Shown here piece by piece: positions 26,901 to 34,551 of a stretch of 64,000 bases of DNA (the stretch's first letter is position 1; each line of letters begins with the position of its first letter). The translations under genes were made by a program, and so were the position numbers. The notes under the pieces were generated by a model, which was not told the origin of the DNA, did no database searches, and saw only the letters and a list, made by a program, of their open reading frames with translations. Source of the DNA: Deltaproteobacteria bacterium. GTDB taxonomy: Bacteria > Bdellovibrionota > FAC87 > UBA2466. The DNA lies in contig JACPWY010000024.1 in NCBI GenBank assembly GCA_016196825.1, positions 30,135 through 94,134 of the forward strand, written 5' to 3'.

Positions 26901-27891
26901 ATCGTTTTACCTGCCGCCTCTGCAGGTTGCGCTATCGATACCTCCCTCAGGGAGCCGAGTGGCTGCTGGAGATTTCAAACGCTTTTCTTATCCGTTCTAT
27001 TCTTCTTTCTTGTTTCAGCCTTCGGCAATTGAAAGAAGCGTGACCGCTCTCCCCGATCTCGGCTACTCAGGACTTGAGACCCGGTCCGAGGCGCGCATCA
27101 ATATTCCCAGCGTGATGGACTACCGATCGCTCAACGAAGAACGGAAGAAACTTCTCACCAAACTCGCCGAGTCGAACCGCCCTCTCGATAACACCGATCT
27201 TCCGACATTTGCCTATCTGAATCTTGTCCGCGCCACCAACCCCGGCAAGGCGGTGCCACTGATTCAAAGGGCGATTCAAAGCGACCCGAAGAACACGGCT
27301 CTGCACAATCTTTTGGGAGTTGCGTATCTCGACGAGGGCCATCTCTCTTCGGCCAAGGTGGTTTTTCTTTCGCTGCTCGCACGAGGAGAAAAAAACGCCG
27401 CGATCGCCACCAACCTTGGTGTTATCGCCTACCTGGAGAACCATGAGGGGTTGGCGAAGGAGTATTGGCTGGAGGCCACTTCAATGGACGGCAGCCGCGA
27501 GGCTTCGCTCAACCTGGGCTCAGTCGCACTTAAGTATCACAATGGTTTTGAGGCCAAGAGCCATATGGAACGGGCCCTTTCGCAGGGCGATCAGGATGCG
27601 GCGGCGAATGTGGGTGCCGCCGTTGCTCTTCTTCAAAATGGCTCATTAGAGGATGCGCGTGAGAGGCTCACGGACCTCTCAAAGAAATTCAAGAGCGATC
27701 CCTATGCGCGTCTTTCGATCGGCTATTTCCTGATGGACATTGATAAAAAGCCCGATGTGGCTGAGATGGTTCTGTCAGAGTACATGGAGAGCCACGACAA
27801 CGTAACTGAGATCCGTCAGGCTCTCAGTGAAACCAAGCGATCACTGGGTTCATCCACCAGCGGTGCCGGTCTTCCCACGATCGGACAGTGA
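23917..27891 (+). CDS. Very large secreted TPR protein
   Basis: 1,324 aa from ATG 23917, which has GGGGGA upstream and starts a signal peptide (MKISFFWILIFAVPIGLHGES). A TTG at 23899 is less likely. The rest is nearly all helical with many tetratricopeptide repeats, e.g. SDEMLYALAIATQDKGRMAQSMHYFQRI, ALHNLLGVAYLDEGHLSSAKVVF and AAIATNLGVIAYLENHEGLAKEYW. An interrupting non-TPR stretch rich in Ser, Tyr and Pro lies around residues 990-1070. It is a periplasmic scaffold resembling TPR proteins of myxobacterial gliding machinery in size and layout, but I cannot assign orthology. It probably forms an operon with the PilZ gene. Confidence 0.8.
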   Translation: MKISFFWILIFAVPIGLHGESMRNRVKIKKSSELIQEDNGSDEYTLEKLTVLAKKRKSLIQDIKRFLREAKSEDQKRELNLRLGTLFMEDYHALLAQAQVKMDDKNPEIRGSAKADQSEAHSSLDKALTIYQTMLNRYPKHPRSDEMLYALAIATQDKGRMAQSMHYFQRISVEAPRSKYIDDARVQLGDYYFDRNNYNKAMEYFDQIVHAKNRRLLPYAIYKKAWCLYNQQKYEQSIKHFKWVAKSDTKESNVRVRAEAIRDIALPFVELKTVDDAVNFYREQGDQFYRQGLESLSGHFQEKGRYAESISLYSKLLEIDANYKSNPTYEIAIVDALRLSNHHKEAIYRLFSRFPLYGNSSNWYELNSQDPATINELMSRFEATARKYAMEYHAEGQRTKNESLYNAAKTLYAKYLESFPLSSQAAQIRFYLAEILFKQNQFTEAADHYYLIYKDKAAGALRLDGLKYSLAALDRVVNDDRKKQGLAAIDTSTTARLKDNDTSSEPVPFSQIESKFLSVADEYLAQYPNQKDAPDVMYEVAYLRYTHRELSAAQKGFWSLIQRYPKHTVAVSSAYLVLDIMNRKADYSQLIQTCKNFLGHKEMTKSSFRIEVASVLRQAELKRVSLFEEKGQHKSAADGYIEYTKAYGAQDDLLFEKALYNASVNYTKAEAYLAAVDTQERFLRRFPKSGLRQNMLLSVARTHEMMANFDKSALFYEEFANEYAGNAQARNALRLAGIYYWGSNHHRQAENVLLDYRKRFPADSKIIAKDILDLYESQGLVPKEIQFFLEERARRGISASEYMSLSYKIFDLQMKAKGKVSPELTKEIARTAQHYRKDLLQTPKGAEAYARFVFSQTNIVDAQFSRMHLSGKNMEKVLKTKLALLKNLENEYTGIAKLGSPEWGLASMYRTALAYQQMALEISQAPVPGELSSEQIDIYRKELNQEMILPFTEKARTLTKTCLEKATELNLLSSWVPRCYSLAAELAPDSYRSVRSFYLPPLQVALSIPPSGSRVAAGDFKRFSYPFYSSFLFQPSAIERSVTALPDLGYSGLETRSEARINIPSVMDYRSLNEERKKLLTKLAESNRPLDNTDLPTFAYLNLVRATNPGKAVPLIQRAIQSDPKNTALHNLLGVAYLDEGHLSSAKVVFLSLLARGEKNAAIATNLGVIAYLENHEGLAKEYWLEATSMDGSREASLNLGSVALKYHNGFEAKSHMERALSQGDQDAAANVGAAVALLQNGSLEDARERLTDLSKKFKSDPYARLSIGYFLMDIDKKPDVAEMVLSEYMESHDNVTEIRQALSETKRSLGSSTSGAGLPTIGQ

Positions 27892-27904
27892 TCACATCGC
27901 GTTA

Positions 27905-28106
27905 GAGCCTACCCTAAAACCCCTTCTACTCGGAACGGTCAAAATGTCCTGCCCCTTCGTCCTCCGCGGTCGGTTCGGAGATGCCGGAACATGCCCGATG
28001 GCATGTTCCGGTTCTGGTAAACACGCCTGCGGGACCTCCCTTGTGCGTCCTCGGTCCAGGACATTTTGCCTCGTTCCTCCCGACGAAAGGGTTTTAGGGT
28101 AGGCTC
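27905..28106 (+). mobile_element. Palindromic MITE-like element A1 (family A)
   Basis: 202 bp. Perfect 18-bp terminal inverted repeats: GAGCCTACCCTAAAACCC at 27905-27922, with its complement at 28089-28106. They are flanked by TTA on both sides (27902-27904, 28107-28109). Inside are CAAAATGTCCTG and CAGGACATTTTG arms, and a central perfect 12-bp stem (27984-27995 with 28000-28011, loop CGAT). The core shares CTTCGTCCTCCGCG and CTTGTGCGTCCT with A2 and A3. It lies between the TPR stop and the cupredoxin gene, whose last codons lie within the right repeat. No ORF is inside. Confidence 0.8.
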
Positions 28107-28666
28107 TTAATCCAGATGGGCGCCGTCGAATTGGTCTGATTGCTCATCCCATCATGTTCATAGCAAGGAGAGGTTGTTGCGGAATTCGGATCGTAGGCCC
28201 GCAAGACCTTGAACGAAACGCTCGCACCCGGTTGCAGGGGCGCATTCACCGGCCAATGATCGAAGGGGCAGCTGCCTCCACCGTGCATAATGTGCGTGAC
28301 GCTGTCGTTGTTCTTAAAGGTGACCGTGTCGCCCACCTTGAACACGGCCGGCGCGGCCTTGGTGTTCCAGGGTTTCGTCTGCGAGGTCGCAGCAGCAATC
28401 ATGAAGCTGGGAGGATTCGATCCAGTTCCGGTTCCTGATCCGGTACCCGCTCCGGTACCCGAGCCAGTTTCGCTACCGGTGCCACTGTTCCCCGCATTTT
28501 CGCTAGAACCTGAACCACCCGAATTGGCAGTGCCGCTCGGTGGGACCACTTCTGCGGGGCCAACCGTGGAATTCTGTGAGGTGTCTGAGGGTAGGCAGAT
28601 GCTGCCCATCTTAAAACTGCCGCAGGCTGCGACAAAAAGGGCAAGGGTGATAGAAACTCTTTTCAT
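28094..28666 (-). CDS. Cupredoxin-domain lipoprotein
   Basis: 190 aa from ATG 28666 with a lipobox (VAAC after MKRVSITLALF). A Gly/Ser/Thr-rich linker (about residues 40-85) precedes a plastocyanin/azurin-like domain. The blue-copper ligands are visible: His in THIMHGG and the C-x2-H-x2-M loop in CYEHDGM, the ligand-loop spacing of amicyanin. It is probably an outer- or inner-membrane-tethered electron carrier in the periplasm. The last residues KSLP and the stop are encoded by the terminal repeat of element A1. Without the insertion the frame would read INAM and stop at 27892-27894, touching the TPR stop. Confidence 0.85.
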   Translation of the reverse strand: MKRVSITLALFVAACGSFKMGSICLPSDTSQNSTVGPAEVVPPSGTANSGGSGSSENAGNSGTGSETGSGTGAGTGSGTGTGSNPPSFMIAAATSQTKPWNTKAAPAVFKVGDTVTFKNNDSVTHIMHGGGSCPFDHWPVNAPLQPGASVSFKVLRAYDPNSATTSPCYEHDGMSNQTNSTAPIWIKSLP

Positions 28667-28921
28667 GGCGGCTCCAATTATTCTTCTTCCAAAGTGATGA
28701 CAGAGCAACCTCCATGCCAAACGATCACTCTCCCCTCCCCTCCAACCTAACCCCCAAACTTTTCAGCCCTTTATCAGGGGTGGCGCCACACACTGTCGAA
28801 GGGATCGATAGCCATCAACTTGATCAACAGCTGATCACAATCCTCACGATTTCCAAGGAACTCTGCTAACCATTCAGTTTTCTTTGTAAAGCCAATCTGT
28901 CCACAGAGTGTGCACGGCCTT

Positions 28922-29605
28922 TTACGCCGAATGCGGGAAGCTTCGTTTTTCTGACAGTGCCCGCCAGAAATCCCGGAGGTACAGAAAGCCCGACACGAGC
29001 GAGATGACAAGCGCAATATAAAGGATCACCGTGCCCACTCGCCAGGCAGGCAGTCCAAAAGCGCTCCCGTACCACATGAGAAACCCAAGCCCCAACATCT
29101 GGAAGATGAGCTTTAACTTCCCGCTTTGCCCAGCGGCGATGATAATGTTTTCCCCGGCAGCAACACCACGCAAAGCAGTGATGAGAAGCTCTCGAGAGAG
29201 AAGCAGAATCACGAGCCATTCATTCACCCGGTCGAGCTTCATCAGCATCACAAGCCCCACCATCAGAAGGAGCTTATCGGCAACAGGATCGAGGAATTTC
29301 CCGAGCAGCGTCTCGACCTTCCACTTGCGTGCGATGTAGCCATCAAGAAGATCGGTGATGCCGGCGATGAAAACGATGAATGAGGCCACCCGTCCCGCCG
29401 AGAAGCGGAACATCCAATCCTTCTCGAAGGGTGGTTGATCCCCGTCGTAGGCAAGACAAATCGCCATGAGCGGAACCAAAAAGATCCGAAAGATCGTGAG
29501 AAGGTTGGGCAAATTCAGGAGATTTCGAGGATCATCGAGGCGGGCCCAGACCATTCCCCGAAGTCTTTCGAAAAAGGGGGGCAATTTCAAGTTGAAAGTC
29601 AGCAA
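28922..29605 (-). CDS. pgsA: CDP-diacylglycerol--glycerol-3-phosphate 3-phosphatidyltransferase
   Basis: Makes phosphatidylglycerol phosphate at the inner membrane. The CDP-alcohol phosphotransferase signature D-G-x2-A-R-x8-G-x3-D-x3-D is perfect (DGYIARKWKVETLLG then KFLDPVAD). LNLPNLLTIFRIFLVPLM is the typical first helix, and several more transmembrane helices follow. The 227-aa length fits, with an N-terminal extension of about 25 residues before NLPN. The gene downstream of 29631-30302 and pgsA share orientation with a 25-nt gap. The 255-nt stretch between pgsA and the cupredoxin gene holds no gene that I can see. Confidence 0.93.
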   Translation of the reverse strand: MLTFNLKLPPFFERLRGMVWARLDDPRNLLNLPNLLTIFRIFLVPLMAICLAYDGDQPPFEKDWMFRFSAGRVASFIVFIAGITDLLDGYIARKWKVETLLGKFLDPVADKLLLMVGLVMLMKLDRVNEWLVILLLSRELLITALRGVAAGENIIIAAGQSGKLKLIFQMLGLGFLMWYGSAFGLPAWRVGTVILYIALVISLVSGFLYLRDFWRALSEKRSFPHSA

Positions 29606-29630
29606 GGAGCGTTAACCCTATCCTCAAGGA

Positions 29631-30302
29631 TTAGGGCTGAGTGGAGAGGGGTTCGGGTTTGGTGGGAGCCACCGAGGCGGGAGAGGGAGCCGCATCCTCT
29701 TCGTCCGCAGCCGCGGAACCGGAGACCGAATCGGTCTTAGACTTATAGACCTCGACGTTTTGGAACATGAACTCCAGGTTCGGGCGCACGGCCGCGTTTG
29801 AGCCCTTCGCAATTTTGCCACAGTGTTTCACGCTGTAACAAAACTCGTGGTCGATCAGAAGGGCCTCGAGCACTGCCCTCATCCGATCATTTGAGACGCT
29901 TCTGCCGACGATATCGGGTCGACCATCGCGAAAGTAGCGCCAGTCATTCATCACGGTTGTTCGGCGCAGGTCTAATTTCGCCAGGGTGAGCTGGCGATTC
30001 ACCGAGAGCCAACTCGAGGGGTTGGTCGCCTGGACTACCAGCGCCTCCGCCCTAGCCCGCAAATCGTTATAAAGCTTCTCGGACTCCAGCACCTTCTTAT
30101 CAAAGGTGGCAGCCTCGGCATTTTTGAGCACAGTCTCAACAGGCGTCTTCGAAAACGCCGCAATCTCGGTGTAAACGCCTTCGAGCACAGCAATACGTGC
30201 TTTGAGCTCGGCGTCTAAAACCGCCGCCTGGGCCTTGGCAGCATCCTCGGCAGCCTTCTCGGCGTGCGCGGTTAGGGCAACAAGGATCAAGAGCCAATGC
30301 AT
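29631..30302 (-). CDS. Secreted helical protein of unknown function
   Basis: Starting at ATG 30302 gives a short hydrophobic signal (MHWLLILVALTAHA) with no basic residues before it. The in-frame upstream codons would supply KRSK but lie inside element A2, which ends 4 nt upstream. The mature part is helical and Ala-rich (coiled-coil-like in residues 15-95), with one Cys pair (CYSVKHCGK) and an acidic, Pro-rich tail. No family was recognised. No ribosome site is seen upstream because the element occupies that position. The gene precedes pgsA and may be cotranscribed with it. Confidence 0.7.
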   Translation of the reverse strand: MHWLLILVALTAHAEKAAEDAAKAQAAVLDAELKARIAVLEGVYTEIAAFSKTPVETVLKNAEAATFDKKVLESEKLYNDLRARAEALVVQATNPSSWLSVNRQLTLAKLDLRRTTVMNDWRYFRDGRPDIVGRSVSNDRMRAVLEALLIDHEFCYSVKHCGKIAKGSNAAVRPNLEFMFQNVEVYKSKTDSVSGSAAADEEDAAPSPASVAPTKPEPLSTQP

Positions 30303-30306
30303 CTTA

Positions 30307-30483
30307 GAGCGCTTTGCAAAACTAACCCCTACTCGGTCGGAAGAAATGGCCGGGTCCTTCGTCCTCCGCGCTCGCCTCCTCGACATGCCCCAGAGGGCAT
30401 GCCTCCGGGGGCTCACTTGTGCGTCCTCGGACCCGGCCATTTTTTCTCTTCCTCGCTCACGGGGTTAGTTTTGCAAAGCGCTC
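30307..30483 (+). mobile_element. Palindromic MITE-like element A2 (family A)
   Basis: 177 bp. Perfect 23-bp terminal inverted repeats at 30307-30329 and 30461-30483 (left end GAGCGCTTTGCAAAACTA), flanked by TTA at 30304-30306 and 30484-30486. Inner arms ATGGCCGGGTCC and GGACCCGGCCAT are perfect, and the central stem is CATGCCC/GGGCATG (30384-30390 with 30395-30401). The core matches A1 and A3, but the terminal repeats share only GAGC with them. It ends 4 nt before the start codon of the leftward gene at 29631-30302. Confidence 0.8.
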
Positions 30484-30548
30484 TTAATATTTTATCAGAA
30501 CCTTTCGCTCTACGCCGACAGTGATTTGACGCGGCGCTTTCGGATATA

Positions 30549-31091
30549 ATGAGGAGACAAATCCACTCATACTCAATGCACCTCATTCATTTCTGTCTTC
30601 GCGTTCTTCTCTACGACAAAACCTCCCAGGCGATCGCCTGGGCGCTTCTTCCCGGGTACGCGCTCGGAGTGTTCCCTCCCACTTCATTGCAGTGGTTTCT
30701 GGCGCTCTTCTCGATCGCGCTCTTTCGAGTCAACGTGCTCACCACAATCCTTTCCGCCCTCTTCTTCTTTATTTTGTCTCATTGGGCTGATGGATTTGCC
30801 GGAACCCTGGGAAATTACCTGCTCACCCAAAATGGCCTTTTCATGAAGATTTGGCCACGGCTCTACCACGCACCCATTGTCCCCTTCACGCTTTTCAACC
30901 AGACCGTGGTGATGGGCTACCTTATTCTGACAGTAGCGATGATCCCGCTTTGCCTCTCGGCCACCTCGTTCCTCGACAGCTACTCGAGTGCCCTCGTCAG
31001 GTGGGCTTACAGCACAGATTTCTGGCAATCCTTCATTGCCTCACGTTTTTATCGTCGATTCAGCCAATATCTGCGCTATGAAATTAAATAA
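30549..31091 (+). CDS. TIGR03546 family membrane protein
   Basis: 180 aa with several transmembrane segments (e.g. SLQWFLALFSIALFRVN and TILSALFFFILSHWAD). KTSQAIAWALLPGYALGVFPPTS resembles the DUF2062/TIGR03546 opening. TIGR03546 proteins lie next to TIGR03545 proteins in several Gram-negative groups and spirochaetes; their role is unknown. The ATG at 30549 has no clear ribosome site, and ATG 30576 (MHLIHFCLRV) may be the real start. The 3' end overlaps the TIGR03545 start by 14 bp. Confidence 0.8.
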   Translation: MRRQIHSYSMHLIHFCLRVLLYDKTSQAIAWALLPGYALGVFPPTSLQWFLALFSIALFRVNVLTTILSALFFFILSHWADGFAGTLGNYLLTQNGLFMKIWPRLYHAPIVPFTLFNQTVVMGYLILTVAMIPLCLSATSFLDSYSSALVRWAYSTDFWQSFIASRFYRRFSQYLRYEIK

Positions 31092-32859
31092 CGCTCTTCG
31101 GCCATACGCCTTAAAGGTGATCCTGGGGACCTTTGCCGCTTTGGTCCTCTACTATTTCACGCTCTTCGACGCCAATCTTCTGTGGCTCGTCGAAACGGTA
31201 GCCACCAAGGTGAACGGTGCCCGCATCGAGGCCCATGGTTTAAAGACCAGTCTCTGGAAAGGCAGCTTCCAGATTAATGGCCTTTCCATCGCCAATCCCT
31301 TCAATCCATCTGAGAATATCGTCCAGTTTGATCGCGTGAATGGTCGAATCTTGATCGCGCCGCTGTTTCGCCGCAAGCTCGTCGTCGATTCGGTTGACTT
31401 CATTGGTGCCCATTTTTTCGTTGAACGGCAGTCCTATGGCGGCCTGGTCGCAGAAAACGAAGACCCGAACAGTATCTTTGACCGAACAGCGCCCGGTTTC
31501 ACCTCCCCCGTAATGGCCAATATCGCCCAGACACCGCTGCGCCTCCTCGGCCACCTCGAGACAAGCAGTGAGCTCAAAGGAAAGCTCAGCACCACCTCGA
31601 ACCTTTCCACATATCGCCGCTTCGATGAACTCTCCCGCGACATCGCGGCGCTTACCAAACTCAAGGACTCGGTCCTTTCCGACAGTGAGTCACACAAGAA
31701 ACTAGCCGAGCTCAGCGGCCGACTCGAGAGACTAAAAGCCGGCCGCAGCCCTTCCTCCGTTTCCAGCGACAGCTGGGTTTCCCTTCACCGGGACGCGCTC
31801 TTGAGCGTAGCTCCGCTCAGCACCACCCTCGACCAGGTTCGTGGCCGCTTCAATCGCATCCGTGCGAGCCTCGACTCACTGGATCCCTTTATCCGTAAGG
31901 ACGTAGCCCAACTCAAAAGCCAGATGCATCTGCCCAACCTCGACGGCGAAGATCTCTCCATCGATCTCTTCACGCCGTCGATCATGCACTACCTCGATCG
32001 CACCGCCTATTGGCTCGACGTCTCTCGCCGCCGCATGCCCGGTGGCACGCCGAAATTGGTCCGCCAAAACAAGGCCCGAGGAGCTGCGATTCATTTCGGC
32101 CATGATGGAGGCTGGCCGGCCATTCTTGTCCGACGAATCACTTTCGTCCCCTCCGACAATAACGCCTCCGACTCGATGAGTGGTGAGCTCACCAATCTGA
32201 CATCCGATCCTTCGATCTTGCAAAGTCCACTCGCCATGTCGGTCGTGATCAATTCGCCGCACTCGGCGGTGAGTAATCTCAAACTCGATGTCAACATCGA
32301 CCACCGCACGACCACCCCTCATGAAACCATTAATATCTCCGCCGACTCGATCCCCGTCCGTAGTTTCGGGCTCAACGAGAGTTACGATCTCAAGTTCCTT
32401 CTCGCCAGCGCCAGATTGCACGGGACTTCCACGCTCGACATCACTGGAGACTCTCTGTCGCTCGAATGGGACTCGTCATTCGAGGAGGTGAAGTACAACA
32501 TCAACTCCCGTTACCATCAGATCCAGAGCTCACTCGAAGATGCGGTTGGGCCAGTCACCAACTTTAACCTGTCTGGCCGCGCCGAGGGCCCCTTCACAGA
32601 GATCCGCTTCACCATAAGAAGCGAGCTCGGCAAGTCTATCGCCGAAAAGATCCACCGCGACTTCAAGCACCAGATCTCAGCCTTCGACGAAACTCTGCGC
32701 AGCGAGCTTCTCGACAAGGTCGATCCGAAGCGCAAAAGCCTCCAATACGAGATAGACACGCTCGAGCAGGCAGTCACCGCCGACTTTCAAAGTCGGATCA
32801 CCCTCCTCAAGGACATTGCCACCATAGCAATGGCCCGCGCCAAAAAGATCCGCTCTTAA
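31078..32859 (+). CDS. TIGR03545 family protein, AsmA-like
   Basis: 593 aa from ATG 31078, overlapping the TIGR03546 gene, so translation is coupled. One N-terminal transmembrane helix (LKVILGTFAALVLYYFTLF) is followed by an AsmA-like envelope domain (SLWKGSFQINGLSIANP, KLVVDSVDFIGAHFFVER). A helical middle (residues about 200-320) and a C-terminal coiled coil (DPKRKSLQYEIDTLEQAVTADF) follow. It is presumably periplasmic, perhaps in lipid or envelope transport as proposed for AsmA-like proteins. It ends tail to tail with the next leftward gene, the two stops sharing TTAA at 32856-32859. Confidence 0.82.
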   Translation: MKLNNALRPYALKVILGTFAALVLYYFTLFDANLLWLVETVATKVNGARIEAHGLKTSLWKGSFQINGLSIANPFNPSENIVQFDRVNGRILIAPLFRRKLVVDSVDFIGAHFFVERQSYGGLVAENEDPNSIFDRTAPGFTSPVMANIAQTPLRLLGHLETSSELKGKLSTTSNLSTYRRFDELSRDIAALTKLKDSVLSDSESHKKLAELSGRLERLKAGRSPSSVSSDSWVSLHRDALLSVAPLSTTLDQVRGRFNRIRASLDSLDPFIRKDVAQLKSQMHLPNLDGEDLSIDLFTPSIMHYLDRTAYWLDVSRRRMPGGTPKLVRQNKARGAAIHFGHDGGWPAILVRRITFVPSDNNASDSMSGELTNLTSDPSILQSPLAMSVVINSPHSAVSNLKLDVNIDHRTTTPHETINISADSIPVRSFGLNESYDLKFLLASARLHGTSTLDITGDSLSLEWDSSFEEVKYNINSRYHQIQSSLEDAVGPVTNFNLSGRAEGPFTEIRFTIRSELGKSIAEKIHRDFKHQISAFDETLRSELLDKVDPKRKSLQYEIDTLEQAVTADFQSRITLLKDIATIAMARAKKIRS

Positions 32860-34445
32860 TTCCAGTGCCTTAAGACCTTGCGGGCTGCGATGAGCCCCGG
32901 TGAGCCCATCACACCGCCGCCCGGGTGAATCGCCGATCCACAGAGGTGAAGGTTCTTCACCGGCGTCGTCGAGTCCACAAAGCCCGGCATGGGGCGCATA
33001 AAGAAGAGCTGATCGAGTGTCATCTCCCCGTGGAAGATGTTTCCGCCCGTGAGCCCAAAGTCACGCTCCAGATCAACGGGCGTGAGAATCTGATAGTTCT
33101 CAATCGATTTCGTGAAACCCGGCGCATAGCTCTCAACCTCGCGGAAAATACTGTCCGCAAAGGCCTTCTTCGTTGTTGCGTCCCAAGGTCTCCGATCTTT
33201 GCGCTCATACGGGGCGTACTGCACAAACATCGACATGACATGTCTGCCCTTGGGCGCAAGCGTGTCGTCGACGGTCGACGGAATTGTCATCTCAATCACA
33301 GGCCGCTCAGACGGCATCCCATGCTTAGCGTCATCAAAAGCCTTTTCCATGTACTCCATCGACGGAGAGATGTGGATAGTGCCCCGCAAATGGGAACCAT
33401 CACCATTCGGCATAGACGTGAACTTCGGCAGCTCCCCTAGCGCCAGATTCACCTTCACCACACCACTTCGGTAACGGATTCGCTTCACATTCGTGACGAA
33501 GTCGCTTGAGAGGCTCTCCTCTCCAACCATCTTGAGGAATGTCACGTTGGGATCACAGCCACTCAAGATGCGCTTCCCAAAAAACTCTCTCCCGTCAGCA
33601 AGCTCAACGCCATAGGCCTCGTTGTTCTTGATCTTGATCCGCCGCACCTCAGCGCCCGTCATGACCTGACCGCCCTTCGACTGGACCGACTTGCTCAGAG
33701 ACTGAGTGATCGTCCCCATGCCGCCACGGATATACCCCCACACACCGGGTCTTCCTTCAGTCTCCCCCATCACATGATGGAAGAGGACATACGCCGTGCC
33801 GGGCGAATAGGGCCCCGCCCAGGCGCCAATCACGCCATCCGATGCCATTCGCACCTTGATTGCCTCGCTCTCAAACCACAGTCCGAGATAATCAGCCACA
33901 CTCATGGAGAAAACGCGCATGTGGTCGTACACATCCTGCCCCATCCCCTTCACCTTCATCGCAAGCTTCAGCGAGCCCCAGAGATTCTCAAGGGAATTAT
34001 TCGTGGGATCGGGTGGCGCCACATCGAGGAGCGGCTGCACGAACCGAGACAGTTCTTCGAGACGTTTTTCAAACTTGGGGTACGCCTCGGCGTCCTTCTT
34101 GGAAAATTTCGCGATCTCTTCGCAGGTCTTCTTCTGATCCCGCCAGAACATCAGATGGCGTCCATCGGGGAAAGGAGAAAAACTCGAGGGGTTGCGCTCG
34201 ATCACTTCATACCCAAACTTCTTGAGTTCCAGGTCCCGAATGATCTCCGGGCGAAACAGCGAGCAGACGTAGCTCGTCGTGGACATCTTAAAGCCCGGGA
34301 ACGTCTCTTCCGTCACACAGGCGCCACCCACAGTTCCCCTTTTTTCAAGCACCAGGGTCGAAAGCCCCGCGCGCTGAAGATACCCGGCAGCAACGAGACC
34401 GTTGTGACCACCACCGACAATGATTGCGTCGTATGTCTGCGCCAT
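32856..34445 (-). CDS. FAD-dependent oxidoreductase, phytoene-desaturase-like (PYROXD2 type)
   Basis: 529 aa from ATG 34445, chosen because GGGAGGGG lies about 6 nt upstream. The N-terminal dinucleotide fold is DAIIVGGGHNGLVAAGYLQRAGLSTLVLEK. CVTEETFPGFKMSTTSYVCSLFRPE and the C-terminal AIHPGGGVMGSPGLIAARKVL are typical of the phytoene dehydrogenase/PYROXD2 family. It is cytoplasmic or membrane-associated, and the substrate is unknown. No carotenoid genes lie nearby, so a carotenoid role is not supported. Confidence 0.87.
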   Translation of the reverse strand: MAQTYDAIIVGGGHNGLVAAGYLQRAGLSTLVLEKRGTVGGACVTEETFPGFKMSTTSYVCSLFRPEIIRDLELKKFGYEVIERNPSSFSPFPDGRHLMFWRDQKKTCEEIAKFSKKDAEAYPKFEKRLEELSRFVQPLLDVAPPDPTNNSLENLWGSLKLAMKVKGMGQDVYDHMRVFSMSVADYLGLWFESEAIKVRMASDGVIGAWAGPYSPGTAYVLFHHVMGETEGRPGVWGYIRGGMGTITQSLSKSVQSKGGQVMTGAEVRRIKIKNNEAYGVELADGREFFGKRILSGCDPNVTFLKMVGEESLSSDFVTNVKRIRYRSGVVKVNLALGELPKFTSMPNGDGSHLRGTIHISPSMEYMEKAFDDAKHGMPSERPVIEMTIPSTVDDTLAPKGRHVMSMFVQYAPYERKDRRPWDATTKKAFADSIFREVESYAPGFTKSIENYQILTPVDLERDFGLTGGNIFHGEMTLDQLFFMRPMPGFVDSTTPVKNLHLCGSAIHPGGGVMGSPGLIAARKVLRHWN

Positions 34446-34551
34446 GAAACCCCTCCCAGTGAACAAAGAAAGAGTTTATATCGCAATGGTAGCCACTTCA
34501 CCAGTGGCGGGAGCCCCTTTTTGCCGAAATTCGTAACACTGAGAAGCTTTT

